Origin: Rhodovulum steppense
GTDB taxonomy: Bacteria; Pseudomonadota; Alphaproteobacteria; Rhodobacterales; Rhodobacteraceae
Reading direction: 5' to 3'
DNA length: 64,000 nucleotides
NCBI RefSeq assembly: GCF_004339675.1
Contig: NZ_SLVM01000002.1
Coordinates: forward strand, 1-64,000
Under the pieces are notes generated by a model. That model was not told where the DNA came from and made no database searches. It saw nothing but the letters and a program-made list of their open reading frames with translations. Of the stretch, positions 15,810 to 24,603 are shown piece after piece. The number at the start of each line of letters is the position of its first letter. Position 1 is the stretch's first letter. The position numbers and the translations under genes were made by a program.

Positions 15810-17656
15810 GCCGCCTGTATCCCTTCGTCCGCGGCGCGCCGCAGGTCGATCCGGAACTCGGCGCCGCCGCCTTCGGGATCGACCAGCGTCAGTTCGCCGC
15901 CGAAATCCTTGACGATGTTGTAGGAGATCGACAGCCCCAGCCCCAGCCCGCGACCGACGCCCTTGGTGGTGAAGAACGGATCGAAGATGCGTTCGCGCAG
16001 CGCGTCCGGCACGCCGGGGCCGAAATCGCGGACCCGGATGCGGGCGCCCGTTGCCGTCGGTTCTGCGGTCAGCAGGATGCGGCGGTCGGCCCGCCCGTCG
16101 ACCGCATCCGCGGCATTGGTGATGACATTGACCAGCACCTGTTCCAGCCGGAGCGGGCCGCCGGCCACCGCGGGCAGGTCGGGGGCAAGCGTCACGGCCA
16201 GATCCGCGCCCGCCGCGCGCAGGCGCGGGCCCGCGATCTCGGAGGCCGCGCGGATCACCTCGGGCAGCGAGGCCCGACCCACGCCGCGTTCGGGCGTGCG
16301 GGCGAAGTTGCGCAGGTCGCGGCCCAGCGCCGCCATCCGGTCGACCAGGGCGAGGATGCGCCCGGCATTGCGCCGCGCCTCGTCGGTGCGGCCGCGCTCC
16401 ACCAGCGTCGGCAGGGTCTCGGCATAGTTGCGCACGGCGGCCAGCGGCTGGTTGAACTCGTGGCTGAGCGCCGCCGACATCTGGCCCAGCGCCGCCAGCT
16501 TGGCCGCCTGGATCAGGTCGGCCTGGGCCTGGCGCAGGTTGGCCTCGGCGGCGGCGCGTTCGGCCACCTCGGCGCCCAGCCGGGCGTTCAGGGCGGCCAG
16601 TTCGGCGGTGCGCGCGGCTACGCGGCGCTCAAGCTCGGCCCGGGCGGCGGCCTGCATGGCGAGGCGGTCGCGCAGCCGCGCCCGCCGCTGCCAGAGCGCG
16701 GCGGCAAGCGCCATCAGAAGCCCCAGCGCCAGCATGACCGCCAGCGTGAAGACGATGGCCTGGCGACTGGCCAGGGCGGTGTCCAGAAGGACGGTCACCT
16801 TCCAGCCCGCCGTCTCCATCCGTTCGGACAGCGCCAGCATCGCGCCGCCTGTCCCGGGCCGGGCCAGCCCGTCCGGGCCAGGCAGGCCGGTGAGCAGCGG
16901 CGCGCCCGTGATCGCGAGGTCGGCATAGCGCCGGGTCGCCCGGGTGCGGGCCGCCGCATCGGCATCCGGCCGGACATAGGGGCGGAACAGCCAGTCGGGC
17001 CGCGAGGACAGGAAGATGATGTTCTCGGGATCGGTGACCAACACCTCGTCATCGCCGCCGCGCCAGGTGTCCTCGATCGCGTCGAGGTCGATCTTGACGA
17101 CCATCACCCCCGCGATCCGGTCATCCACCCGCACCGGTGCGCCGAAATAATAGCCGCGCTTGCCCGAGGTCGTGCCCAGCGCGAAGAACCGCCCCTCGCC
17201 GCCCGCCAGCGCCTGCGTGAAATAGGGGCGGAAGGCGAAATTGCCGCCGATGAAGGAGGTCGGCTGATCGAAATTCGACGCCGCGCGGGTGATCCCGCCC
17301 GGGTCCATGAAATAGATGTCCGACGCGCCCAGCGTCACCGCGATATGGCGCAGCGTCAGGTTCGCGGCGGCGATGCGGGCGGGATCATGGGGATGGGCGG
17401 CCAGCGCGCGGATCACCGGCTGTTCGGCGACCAGCCGGGGCAGACGCTGGAACCGGTCGAGCTGCGCGGTGAGCGTCGAGACCGCCAGCCGCAGCGTGGT
17501 ATCGCCCCGCCGCGCGGTATCGTCCAGAAAGACGCGCTGGGCCTGGGCATGCACGAAGACCCCGGCCAGCAGCACGACCAGCAGCCCGAAAAGCGCAAGC
17601 GCCCCCTGCGCGGCGCGCTTGCCGCGGGCCGTCGCTGCGGCGATCCGTTCGGGCAT
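15806..17656 (-). CDS. dctB: Sensor histidine kinase, DctB-like
   Basis: A 616-residue membrane kinase. A first helix at about residues 18-38 and a second at about 295-315 enclose a periplasmic double-PAS sensor region ('GASDIYFMDPGGITRAASNFD', 'GKRGYYFGAPVRVDD') like that of DctB proteins that sense dicarboxylates. A coiled coil rich in Arg/Ala/Glu follows. Then come the H-box 'ALSHEFNQPLAAVRNY', the N-box 'VLVNVITNAADAV', and G-boxes 'RDFGPGVP' and 'GRGLGLGLS'. The ATG at 17656 is preferred over an in-frame TTG at 17686. The gene is first of dctB-dctD and is divergent from the transglycosylase gene. Confidence 0.9.
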   Translation of the reverse strand: MPERIAAATARGKRAAQGALALFGLLVVLLAGVFVHAQAQRVFLDDTARRGDTTLRLAVSTLTAQLDRFQRLPRLVAEQPVIRALAAHPHDPARIAAANLTLRHIAVTLGASDIYFMDPGGITRAASNFDQPTSFIGGNFAFRPYFTQALAGGEGRFFALGTTSGKRGYYFGAPVRVDDRIAGVMVVKIDLDAIEDTWRGGDDEVLVTDPENIIFLSSRPDWLFRPYVRPDADAAARTRATRRYADLAITGAPLLTGLPGPDGLARPGTGGAMLALSERMETAGWKVTVLLDTALASRQAIVFTLAVMLALGLLMALAAALWQRRARLRDRLAMQAAARAELERRVAARTAELAALNARLGAEVAERAAAEANLRQAQADLIQAAKLAALGQMSAALSHEFNQPLAAVRNYAETLPTLVERGRTDEARRNAGRILALVDRMAALGRDLRNFARTPERGVGRASLPEVIRAASEIAGPRLRAAGADLAVTLAPDLPAVAGGPLRLEQVLVNVITNAADAVDGRADRRILLTAEPTATGARIRVRDFGPGVPDALRERIFDPFFTTKGVGRGLGLGLSISYNIVKDFGGELTLVDPEGGGAEFRIDLRRAADEGIQAA

Positions 17657-17808
17657 GTCGGTCCCGGTCCCTTTCTCGCTGTCCAAGACCGCGCGACGCT
17701 AGCATGCCGGACTGACGCGGGCAAACCCGCCCGCCGGGGCGGCGGTCGGGCTTTGCCGGGGCGGTGCGGATCGCTTATGCAGGTCACGGGCCGACAAGGG
17801 AGGAACCG

Positions 17809-19044
17809 ATGAGGATCACGCGACGCAGTCTGACGGCATGGCTTGGGATCTCGGCGCTGGCGGCCTGTTCGGGCGGGGTCGGCAGCCCGCCGCCCGCCAG
17901 CCGCGCGACGGCGCGGCCGGTGGCGAATCCGGCCTATGACGCCTGGCTGGTCGGGTTCCGCCAGCGTGCCGCCGCGCAGGGCATTGCGTCCGCCACGCTG
18001 GACCGCGCGCTGAGGACCGCGGGGTTCCTGCCCGATGTGGTCGAGCGCGACCGCAGCCAGACCGAGTTCACCCGCACGCTGGAGGACTATCTGGCGATCG
18101 CCGCCTCGGACGAGCGCATCGCCAAGGGTCGCGCCCAGCTTGCGCGGCGGCAGGCGGTGCTGCGGACCATCGAGGCGCGCCATGGCGTGCCGCCCGAAGT
18201 GGTGACGGCGATCTGGGGGCTGGAAAGCATGTATGGCGAGCGGCGGGGGGATATCCCGGTCGTCGCCTCGACCTCGACGCTGGCCTTCGACGGGCGGCGC
18301 GGGGCGTTCTTCGAGCAGCAACTGATCGCGGCGCTGCGGATCCTGCAACGCGGCGACGTGACCGCCGAGCGGATGACCGGGAGCTGGGCGGGCGCGATGG
18401 GGCATACCCAGTTCATCCCCACCTCGTATCTGGCCTATGCGGTGGATTTCGACGGAGACGGGCGGGCCGATATCTGGTCGGACGATCCCACCGACGCGCT
18501 GGCCTCGGCGGCGGCCTATCTGGGCCGGTCGGGCTGGCAGGCGGGGCGGCCCTGGGGGATGGAGGTGCAATTGCCGCCCGGTTTCGACACCGCGCGCGCG
18601 GGTCGGGGCAACCGGCGCGAGGCGGGCGCCTGGTCGGCGATGGGGGTGCGGGACATGAACGGCCGCCCGCTGCCCGATCATGGGCCGACGGCGATTCTGG
18701 TGCCTGCGGGGCCGGGTGGCCCGGCTTTTGCGGTGTTTCGTAACTTCGACGTGATCCTGCGCTACAACAACGCGCAGAACTACGCGATCGGGGTCGGCCA
18801 TCTGTCCGACCGGCTGCTGGGGCGGCCGCCGATCCGGGGACGCTTTCCGCCGGATGCCAATGGCCTGACGCTGGACGACCGCAAGGAGTTGCAGCGCCGT
18901 CTGACCGCGGCGGGGTTCGACGTCGGCGGCGCTGACGGGGTGATCGGCGCCCGCACCGAGGCCGCGATCCGCAGCTATCAGAAACGGGTAGGCCTGCCCG
19001 TCACCGGACAGCCCTCGGCAGAGCTGTTGCAGCGTCTGCGCTGA
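17809..19044 (+). CDS. Lytic murein transglycosylase (MltB family) with peptidoglycan-binding domain
   Basis: A 411-residue predicted lipoprotein with a twin-arginine-like start 'MRITRRSLTAW' and lipobox 'LAAC'. The SLT_2/MltB catalytic domain spans about residues 40-335, with the catalytic Glu in 'AIWGLESMYGERRGD' and substrate motifs 'AGAMGHTQFIPTSY' and 'DFDGDGRADIW'. The last 60 residues form a PG_binding_1 domain ('LQRRLTAAGFDVGGADG', 'TEAAIRSYQKRVGLPVTG'). It cleaves glycan strands to 1,6-anhydro products in the periplasm. The start follows AGGGAGGAACC. Length and domain order are typical for Rhodobacterales. Confidence 0.93.
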   Translation: MRITRRSLTAWLGISALAACSGGVGSPPPASRATARPVANPAYDAWLVGFRQRAAAQGIASATLDRALRTAGFLPDVVERDRSQTEFTRTLEDYLAIAASDERIAKGRAQLARRQAVLRTIEARHGVPPEVVTAIWGLESMYGERRGDIPVVASTSTLAFDGRRGAFFEQQLIAALRILQRGDVTAERMTGSWAGAMGHTQFIPTSYLAYAVDFDGDGRADIWSDDPTDALASAAAYLGRSGWQAGRPWGMEVQLPPGFDTARAGRGNRREAGAWSAMGVRDMNGRPLPDHGPTAILVPAGPGGPAFAVFRNFDVILRYNNAQNYAIGVGHLSDRLLGRPPIRGRFPPDANGLTLDDRKELQRRLTAAGFDVGGADGVIGARTEAAIRSYQKRVGLPVTGQPSAELLQRLR

Positions 19045-19077
19045 TCGCAGCTTGTCAACCCTAGCGGCTTGGATAGG

Positions 19078-19105
19078 TTGCTCTCTGCACTACGGTTGCT
19101 ATAGA
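19078..19105 (+). promoter_or_regulatory. Possible sigma70-type promoter before the second dctP
   Basis: TTGCTC and TATAGA are separated by 16 bases, about 75 bases upstream of the dctP start. The -10 element is good and the -35 moderate. A small hairpin GCCCC-TGAAG-GGGGC lies between it and the GGGAGG ribosome binding site. Confidence 0.4.
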
Positions 19106-19179
19106 TCTGGGCCACTTGCCGAATTTCCCGCATCCGCGGGAACAACAAACGCCCCTGAAGGGGGCTTGGGAGGAAAGAC

Positions 19180-20310
19180 ATGTCCGAACAGAAATCGCTC
19201 GACCGCCGCTCGTTCCTGAAGAAGTCGGCGCTGATGGGCGGGGCCGCCGCCGGAACCGCGCTGGCAGCGCCCGCCGTGCTGGCCCAGTCGCCGCTGGTGG
19301 TCAAGATGCAGACCTCTTGGCCCGCCTCCGACATCTGGATGGATTTCGCCCGCGAATACGTCACCCGGGTCGAGGAGATGTCGGGCGGCCGCCTGCGGGT
19401 CGACCTGCTGCCCGCGGGTGCGGTCGTCGGCGCATTCCAGGTGATGGATGCAGTGCATGACGGCGTGATCGACGCCACGCATACGGTGCCCGTCTACTGG
19501 TACGGCAAGCACAAGGCGGCGTCGTTCTTCGGCACCGGCCCGGTCTTTGGCGGCAATGCCAACACGATGCTGGGCTGGTTCTACCAGGGTGGCGGCGCGG
19601 AACTTTACCGCGAGCTGACGCAGGACGTGCTGCGGCTGAACGTCTATGGCTTCATGGGCTTCCCGATGCCCGCCCAGCCCTTCGGCTGGTTCAAGGGCGA
19701 GGTGAACGCCCCGGCCGACCTGCAGGGCTTCAAGTATCGCACCGTGGGGCTGGCGGCCGACCTGCTGCAGGCGATGGGGATGAGCGTTGCGCAGCTTCCG
19801 GGCGGCGAGATCGTCCCGGCGATGGAACGCGGCGTGATCGACGCCTTCGAGTTCAACAACCCGTCGTCGGATTTGCGCTTCGGCGCGCCGGACGTGGCCA
19901 AGAACTATTACCTGTCGTCCTATCACCAGGCGTCCGAATCCTTCGAGTTCGTGTTCAACAAGGACTTCTTCGACGATCTGGACGAGGATCTGCAGGCGAT
20001 CCTGAAATACGGGGTCGAGGCGGCATCGACCTCGAACACCGCGCTGTCGCTGCGCGAATACTCCAACGACCTGGAACGCATCCGCGAAGAGTTCGGCGTC
20101 ACCGTGCACCGCACCTCGAAGGAGATCCTGGCGGCGCAGCTGGAAGCCTGGGACCAGATCATCGCCGATCTGGAAAAGGACGATCTGAACAAGCGGATCA
20201 TGGACAGCCAGCGCGCCTGGGTGGAAAAGGTCGCCTATTTCGAACTGATGAACGCGCCCGATCTGACGCTCGCCTACGAGCATTTCTTCCCGGGCCGCCT
20301 GAACCTCTGA
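19180..20310 (+). CDS. dctP: TRAP transporter substrate-binding protein, DctP/TakP-like, Tat-exported
   Basis: The 376-residue binding protein opens with a Tat signal: 'DRRSFLKKSALMGG' followed by a hydrophobic stretch ending 'PAVLAQ', so it is probably exported folded. The mature part begins 'SPLVVKMQTSWPASDIW', and the features 'GFPMPAQPFGWFKGE', 'GFKYRTVGLAADLL' and 'ERGVIDAFEFNNPSSD' resemble the TakP subgroup that binds alpha-keto acids or related acids as dimers. It heads an operon with DctQ, DctM, an amidase and a small membrane protein. The substrate is not certain. Confidence 0.92.
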   Translation: MSEQKSLDRRSFLKKSALMGGAAAGTALAAPAVLAQSPLVVKMQTSWPASDIWMDFAREYVTRVEEMSGGRLRVDLLPAGAVVGAFQVMDAVHDGVIDATHTVPVYWYGKHKAASFFGTGPVFGGNANTMLGWFYQGGGAELYRELTQDVLRLNVYGFMGFPMPAQPFGWFKGEVNAPADLQGFKYRTVGLAADLLQAMGMSVAQLPGGEIVPAMERGVIDAFEFNNPSSDLRFGAPDVAKNYYLSSYHQASESFEFVFNKDFFDDLDEDLQAILKYGVEAASTSNTALSLREYSNDLERIREEFGVTVHRTSKEILAAQLEAWDQIIADLEKDDLNKRIMDSQRAWVEKVAYFELMNAPDLTLAYEHFFPGRLNL

Positions 20311-20331
20311 CCTATCGGCAAGACCTCAAAG

Positions 20332-20357
20332 ACCCCGGCGGCCGCGGCCGCCGGGGT
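20332..20357 (+). terminator. Intercistronic palindrome between second dctP and dctQ
   Basis: ACCCCGGCGGC and GCCGCCGGGGT form a perfect 11-bp stem (13-bp palindrome counting the centre), 21 bases after the dctP stop. As in the other two TRAP loci here, it lies between binding protein and permease genes, and probably attenuates or stabilises. Confidence 0.55.
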
Positions 20358-20377
20358 TCGTCGCGCGACAAGGGGGA

Positions 20378-20968
20378 ATGGTCGTGGTCGGATTCATCCG
20401 TTTCGCCGACAGCCTGTCGGCCTGGTTCGGCAAGGCATTCGCCTGGCTGATCATCCTGATGGCCGTGGGCACGGGCTACGAGGTCTTCGTGCGCTACGTC
20501 CTGAACAGTCCCACGCCCTGGGCGCTGGACGTGTCCTTCATCATGTATGGCACGCTGTTCATGATGGGCGGCGCCTACACGCTGTCGCGGGGCGGGCATG
20601 TGCGGGGCGATTTCCTGTACCGGCTCTGGCAACCCAAGACGCAGGCCAAGGTCGATCTGGCGCTTTACATCCTGTTCTTCTTTCCCGGCGTGCTGGCGCT
20701 GATCTTCGCGGGCTGGAAATACGCCGCGCGATCCTGGAGCTATACCGAGGTTTCGATCAACAGCCCCGCGGGGATTCCGATCTATCAGTTCAAGTCGGTG
20801 ATCGTCGCGGCGGGGCTGTTGCTGTTCGTGCAAGGCATCGCGCAGGTCTGCCGCTGCATCCTGGCGATCCGCACCAATGAATGGCTGGCCGCCGACGAGG
20901 ACGTGTTCGAGACCGAGGACGTGCTGATGCGCGAAGTCGACAAGGCCGAAAGGGATCACCACATATGA
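20378..20968 (+). CDS. dctQ: TRAP transporter small permease subunit, DctQ family
   Basis: A 196-residue protein with four hydrophobic segments (about 14-36, 48-66, 93-113, 135-158) and the DctQ marks 'GYEVFVRYVLNSPTPWALD' and 'YTLSRGGHVRGDF'. The longer 'TPWALDVSFIMYGTLF' type is typical of DctQ partners of TakP-like binding proteins. It ends with an acidic cytoplasmic tail. The dctM ATG overlaps its stop by 4 bases. Confidence 0.92.
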   Translation: MVVVGFIRFADSLSAWFGKAFAWLIILMAVGTGYEVFVRYVLNSPTPWALDVSFIMYGTLFMMGGAYTLSRGGHVRGDFLYRLWQPKTQAKVDLALYILFFFPGVLALIFAGWKYAARSWSYTEVSINSPAGIPIYQFKSVIVAAGLLLFVQGIAQVCRCILAIRTNEWLAADEDVFETEDVLMREVDKAERDHHI

Positions 20969-22380
20969 CGGACCCGCAAATCGCCCTGATGATGCTGGGG
21001 CTGTTCATCGTCTTCGTTTTCCTGGGTTTCCCGATCGCCTTCACGCTGATGGCCATGGGCATCGGCTTTGGCTACTACGCCTATTTCGACGCGGGCCGGA
21101 TGTGGCGGACCTTCAACCGGCTCGGCGAGGATGCCGACATGTGGGACAGCTGGACCGCCTGGATACAGGGGCTGTTCAACAACCGCATCTTCGACCTGTT
21201 CGTGAACCAGACCTATACGGTCATGTCGAACGAGGTGCTGACCGCGGTGCCGCTGTTCCTGTTCATGGGCTATATCGTCGAGCGCGCGAATATCGTGGAC
21301 CGGCTGTTCGGCACGCTGAACATCGCCGCGCGCAACGTGCCCGGCTCGATGGGGGTCGCGGCGCTGATCACCTGCGCGCTGTTCGCCACGGCAACCGGCA
21401 TCGTCGGCGCGGTGGTGACGCTGATGGGGCTGCTGGCGCTGCCCGCCATGCTCAAGGCGCGCTACAGCCCGTCCTTTGCCAGCGGCATCATCTGCGCGGG
21501 CGGCACGCTGGGCATCCTGATCCCGCCCTCGATCATGCTGATCGTCTATGCCGCGGCCTCGGGCGTATCCATCGTCCGGCTTTATGCCGCCGCGCTGCTG
21601 CCCGGGCTGACGCTGGTCGGGCTTTACCTGATCTACGTCATGGGCCGTGCGATCCTGCAACCCTCGGTCGCGCCGCGCCCCACCGAGGACGAGGTGCCGC
21701 GCGTGCCCTTCGTCAAGCTGGCGTGGATGCTGGCCACCTCGTTCCTGCCGCTGGCCTTCCTGATCGCCTCGGTGCTGGGCTCGATCCTGTTCGGCCTTGC
21801 CACCCCGACCGAGGCGGCGGCCATCGGCGCGCTGGGGGGGATGCTGCTGGCGGTGCTGTATCGGTCGATGAACCACAAGCGGCTGCGCGAAAGCGTCTAC
21901 CTGACGGTGCGCACCACGGCGATGGTGTGCTGGCTGTTCGTCGGCTCCTACACCTTCTCGGCGGTGTTCTCCTATCTCGGGGGCGAGCATGTGATCTCGG
22001 AATTCGTGCAGAGCCTGAACCTGACGCCGCTGCAATTCCTGATCCTTGCGCAGCTCATCATCTTCCTGCTGGGCTGGCCGCTGGAATGGTCCGAGATCAT
22101 CATCATCTTCGTGCCGATCTTCCTGCCGCTGCTGAAATTCTTCGACATCGACCCGCTGTTCTTCGGCGTGCTGGTGGCGCTGAACCTTCAGACCAGCTTC
22201 CTGACACCACCGATGGCGATGTCGGCCTATTACCTCAAGGGCATCGCGCCGCCCTCGGTGCAGCTTACGGCGATCTTCCGCGGGGTGATGCCGTTCCTGC
22301 TCTGCGTCTTCATGGCGATGGCGCTGATGTATGCCTATCCCGATATCGTCTACTACCTGCCGAGGCTGTTCTATGGATAA
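20965..22380 (+). CDS. dctM: TRAP transporter large permease subunit, DctM family
   Basis: The 471-residue multi-spanning protein is the transport subunit of the second TRAP system. The start is the ATG overlapping the dctQ stop (ATGA). Signatures include 'FLGFPIAFTLMAMG', 'GGTLGILIPPSIMLIVYA' and 'QTSFLTPPMAMSAYYLKG'. An extra polar stretch near residues 36-70 ('RMWRTFNRLGEDADMWDSW') replaces the short loop of ordinary DctM and is usual in the TakP-linked group. The amidase ATG lies 8 bases inside its 3' end. Confidence 0.92.
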   Translation: MTDPQIALMMLGLFIVFVFLGFPIAFTLMAMGIGFGYYAYFDAGRMWRTFNRLGEDADMWDSWTAWIQGLFNNRIFDLFVNQTYTVMSNEVLTAVPLFLFMGYIVERANIVDRLFGTLNIAARNVPGSMGVAALITCALFATATGIVGAVVTLMGLLALPAMLKARYSPSFASGIICAGGTLGILIPPSIMLIVYAAASGVSIVRLYAAALLPGLTLVGLYLIYVMGRAILQPSVAPRPTEDEVPRVPFVKLAWMLATSFLPLAFLIASVLGSILFGLATPTEAAAIGALGGMLLAVLYRSMNHKRLRESVYLTVRTTAMVCWLFVGSYTFSAVFSYLGGEHVISEFVQSLNLTPLQFLILAQLIIFLLGWPLEWSEIIIIFVPIFLPLLKFFDIDPLFFGVLVALNLQTSFLTPPMAMSAYYLKGIAPPSVQLTAIFRGVMPFLLCVFMAMALMYAYPDIVYYLPRLFYG

Positions 22381-23728
22381 GGCAAACCCGCGCGCCCGGT
22401 CCGCCGCCGCCGCCCTGTCGCTGGGCGCGGTGGCGATCCGCGACAAGCTGGCCGCGGGCGAGTTCCGCGCCACCGATCTGGTCGAGGCCAGCCTTGCCCG
22501 CATCGCCGCGACCGAACCCGAGGTGCAGGCCTGGGCCTGGCTCGACGGCGATCACGCCATCGCGCAGGCCGAGGCGCTGGACCGCCACCGCGAAAGCGGC
22601 CGCGCCATCGGGCCGCTGCACGGGCTGCCGGTGGGGCTGAAGGATGTCATCGACACCGCGAAAATCCCCACCCTGAACGGCGCCGCGCTGGACGAGGGCC
22701 GGGTGCCGCAGCGCGATGCCTGTCTGGTGGAACGGCTGCGCGCGGCGGGCGCCATCGTGATGGGCAAGACGGTGACGACCGAACTGGCCTTCCTGCATCC
22801 GGGCAAGACGCGCAATCCGCACAACCCGGCCCACACCCCCGGCGGATCCTCCTCGGGGTCGGCCGCGGCGGTGGCGGCGGGCATGGTGCCGCTGGCGGTG
22901 GGCACGCAGACCGGCGGCTCGGTGATCCGGCCCGCCTCCTTCTGCGGGGTGACGGGGTTCAAGCCCAGCTTCGGCGCGATCCCGCGGCGCGGCGTGCTGA
23001 TGCAATCGCCCAGCCTGGACACGCTGGGCGTCTTTGCCGCCGATCCGCTGGGTGCCGCGCTGCTGGCCGAGGCGCTGTTCGGCCATGACGCCGCCGACCC
23101 GGCCACCGCGCCCGGCCCGCATCCCCGCCTGTTCGAGGTCGCGCGCGCCGCCCCGCCGGTCAGGCCGGTCTTCGCCTTTGTCCGCCCGCCCGGCTGGGAC
23201 GACGCCCATCCCGAGATGCAGGCGGGTCTTGCCGAACTGGTTCAGGCGCTTGGCGATCAGGTCTTCGAGGTCGATCTGCCGCCCGCCTTTGCCCAGGCCG
23301 AGCCAGAGCGGCGGCGCATCAATTTCGCCGAGATGGCGCGCTACTATCACCGCTACGGCCGCGATCCCGCGCTCTTGTCGGACGAAACCCGCGCCGCGCT
23401 GGACGAGGGCAACGCCATCCCCGCGCGCGACTATCTGGCCGCGCTCGACTGGAAACCGGTGCTGAACGCCGCGCTGGACGAGATATTCGAGCGTTGCGAT
23501 GCTATCCTCTGTCCCGCCGCCCCCGGCCCCGCGCCCGAGGGGCTGGGCTCGACCGGCAGCGCGATCTTCAACGGGCTCTGGACGCTGTGCGGCACGCCCG
23601 CGGTCACGGTGCCGCTGATGACCGCCGGAAACGGGTTGCCGATGGGCGTGCAACTTGTCGGCCAGACCGGCAATGACGCGCGGCTGTTGCGAACCGCGCA
23701 ATGGCTCTGCGACTGGGCCGCGCAATGA
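22373..23728 (+). CDS. Amidase signature family hydrolase
   Basis: The 451-residue enzyme hydrolyses an amide. It has the Ser-cisSer-Lys triad of the family: Lys in 'PVGLKDVIDT', cis-Ser in 'GTQTGGSVIRP', and the nucleophile in the Gly/Ser-rich 'GGSSSGSAAAVAAGM'. The chosen ATG overlaps the dctM stop by 8 bases, so it is translated from the TRAP operon. This implies that the transported compound, or something made from it, is an amide or is processed with one. It is not a GatA: there is no GatB/GatC nearby and it diverges from GatA at the C-terminus. The exact substrate is unknown. Confidence 0.9.
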   Translation: MDKANPRARSAAAALSLGAVAIRDKLAAGEFRATDLVEASLARIAATEPEVQAWAWLDGDHAIAQAEALDRHRESGRAIGPLHGLPVGLKDVIDTAKIPTLNGAALDEGRVPQRDACLVERLRAAGAIVMGKTVTTELAFLHPGKTRNPHNPAHTPGGSSSGSAAAVAAGMVPLAVGTQTGGSVIRPASFCGVTGFKPSFGAIPRRGVLMQSPSLDTLGVFAADPLGAALLAEALFGHDAADPATAPGPHPRLFEVARAAPPVRPVFAFVRPPGWDDAHPEMQAGLAELVQALGDQVFEVDLPPAFAQAEPERRRINFAEMARYYHRYGRDPALLSDETRAALDEGNAIPARDYLAALDWKPVLNAALDEIFERCDAILCPAAPGPAPEGLGSTGSAIFNGLWTLCGTPAVTVPLMTAGNGLPMGVQLVGQTGNDARLLRTAQWLCDWAAQ

Positions 23729-23750
23729 CAGATGACGGAAAGGACCGGCC

Positions 23751-23915
23751 ATGATCGACCGCCTGATTGCGCTTTTCGCCTTTGCCGTCTTCCTGGGGTT
23801 TGTGGGGATCCTCGCGATGGGGGTGCCGCGGCTTGATCTTGGCTTGGTGATCGGGCTGACCGTGGTTCTGGTGGCCTGGGATTTCATCGCCTCGGGCGGC
23901 AAGCCAAAGGGCTGA
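23751..23915 (+). CDS. 54-residue membrane protein at the end of the TRAP-amidase operon
   Basis: A short frame follows the amidase stop by 22 bases and has a GGAAAGGA ribosome binding site before the ATG. The product has two hydrophobic segments, about residues 4-24 and 28-47, and ends in a basic tail 'SGGKPKG'. Its position, spacing and codon use agree with a real gene co-transcribed with dctPQM-amidase. I recognise no family; it could be an accessory subunit of the transporter. Confidence 0.6.
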   Translation: MIDRLIALFAFAVFLGFVGILAMGVPRLDLGLVIGLTVVLVAWDFIASGGKPKG

Positions 23916-23942
23916 GTCGGCGGGAGCATGTCGGGCGCCGAC
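23916..23942 (+). terminator. Possible weak terminator after the TRAP-amidase operon
   Basis: GTCGGCG and CGCCGAC can pair into a 7-bp stem with a 13-base loop, directly after the last stop codon. No T run follows, so this is only a candidate. Confidence 0.3.
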
Positions 23943-24378
23943 ACGGAAACGCGGCAGAGTGGTTTTTCGCTGGGTTTGCAGTTCCGCCCACTGCAACGGG
24001 CGACCCTGTGTCGCCTATCGCCTTCCTGGCCCCATTGGGGACCCGCTAGGAGAGGGGTGGCCGACGGGCATCAGATGGAGTCGCGCGGCTTACGGACAGC
24101 GTGGTCGATCCGGCGAAGGACGGCCTGAACCTCCCGTGTTCGTAGTGCGGCATGCAGTCGCCGATGATCCTGCCCGACTTCAAGTGGAACTCGGCGATCA
24201 GGGTGGTCGAACCGCGTCATGTGTGATCATGGGGCGTGGTGGCAGTGCGATGATGACAAGCTCCGATGTGAGCGTCCTCCCTGTGGGTCCTTCGCGGTCC
24301 CGCCTGGCAAATCCAAACCCTCGGTGGCGGTTACATCTGCAGGGGCCAAGCCATGGCACAAACCCGCACGAATCGCCG
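23943..24378. other. 436-base intergenic stretch, no gene supported
   Basis: Open frames here are short, lack ribosome binding sites and have no recognisable motifs. The composition is less GC-biased than the operon to its left. It may be older island DNA upstream of the tRNA-Leu. Confidence 0.35.
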
Positions 24379-24407
24379 TTGACACTGCCCGTCGCCCTCT
24401 GTAAGTG
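24379..24407 (+). promoter_or_regulatory. Sigma70-type promoter of tRNA-Leu
   Basis: A consensus TTGACA and a TAAGTG hexamer are separated by exactly 17 bases. The -10 ends 17 bases before the tRNA 5' end at 24425, as expected for a tRNA promoter. Confidence 0.6.
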
Positions 24408-24424
24408 AGCGCCTCACGACACCT

Positions 24425-24511
24425 GCCCAGGTGGCGGAATTGGTAGACGCGCTGGTTTCAGGTACCAGTGACTTAACGGTCGTGGAGGTTCGAGTCCTCT
24501 CCTGGGCACCA
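24425..24511 (+). tRNA. tRNA-Leu(CAG)
   Basis: An 87-base class II tRNA. The acceptor arm GCCCAGG pairs with CCTGGGC. The anticodon stem CTGGT/ACCAG encloses TTCAGGT with anticodon CAG, the long variable arm is around TGACTTAACGGTCG, the T arm contains GGTTCGAGT, and a 3' CCA is encoded. An integrase gene begins 92 bases downstream, so its 3' end is a probable attachment site. Confidence 0.96.
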
Positions 24512-24603
24512 CTACACCCTTGTCATCCCCCTATTTCTCAAGGCAAACAGGCCGATAGCTGCCTCCTCGGGTCCACGGGAGGTCCACATTGGGCATTGTG
24601 ACG

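Noticed and set aside
12366-15923. A 1185-codon plus-strand open frame across the TAXI/dctD region
   Set aside because: Same reason; the minus strand carries recognisable TRAP and DctD proteins, and the plus-strand product has no domain.
17656-17686. Upstream TTG start for the DctB-like kinase
   Set aside because: It adds ten polar residues with no gain in homology, and an ATG with GAAAGGG upstream is available.
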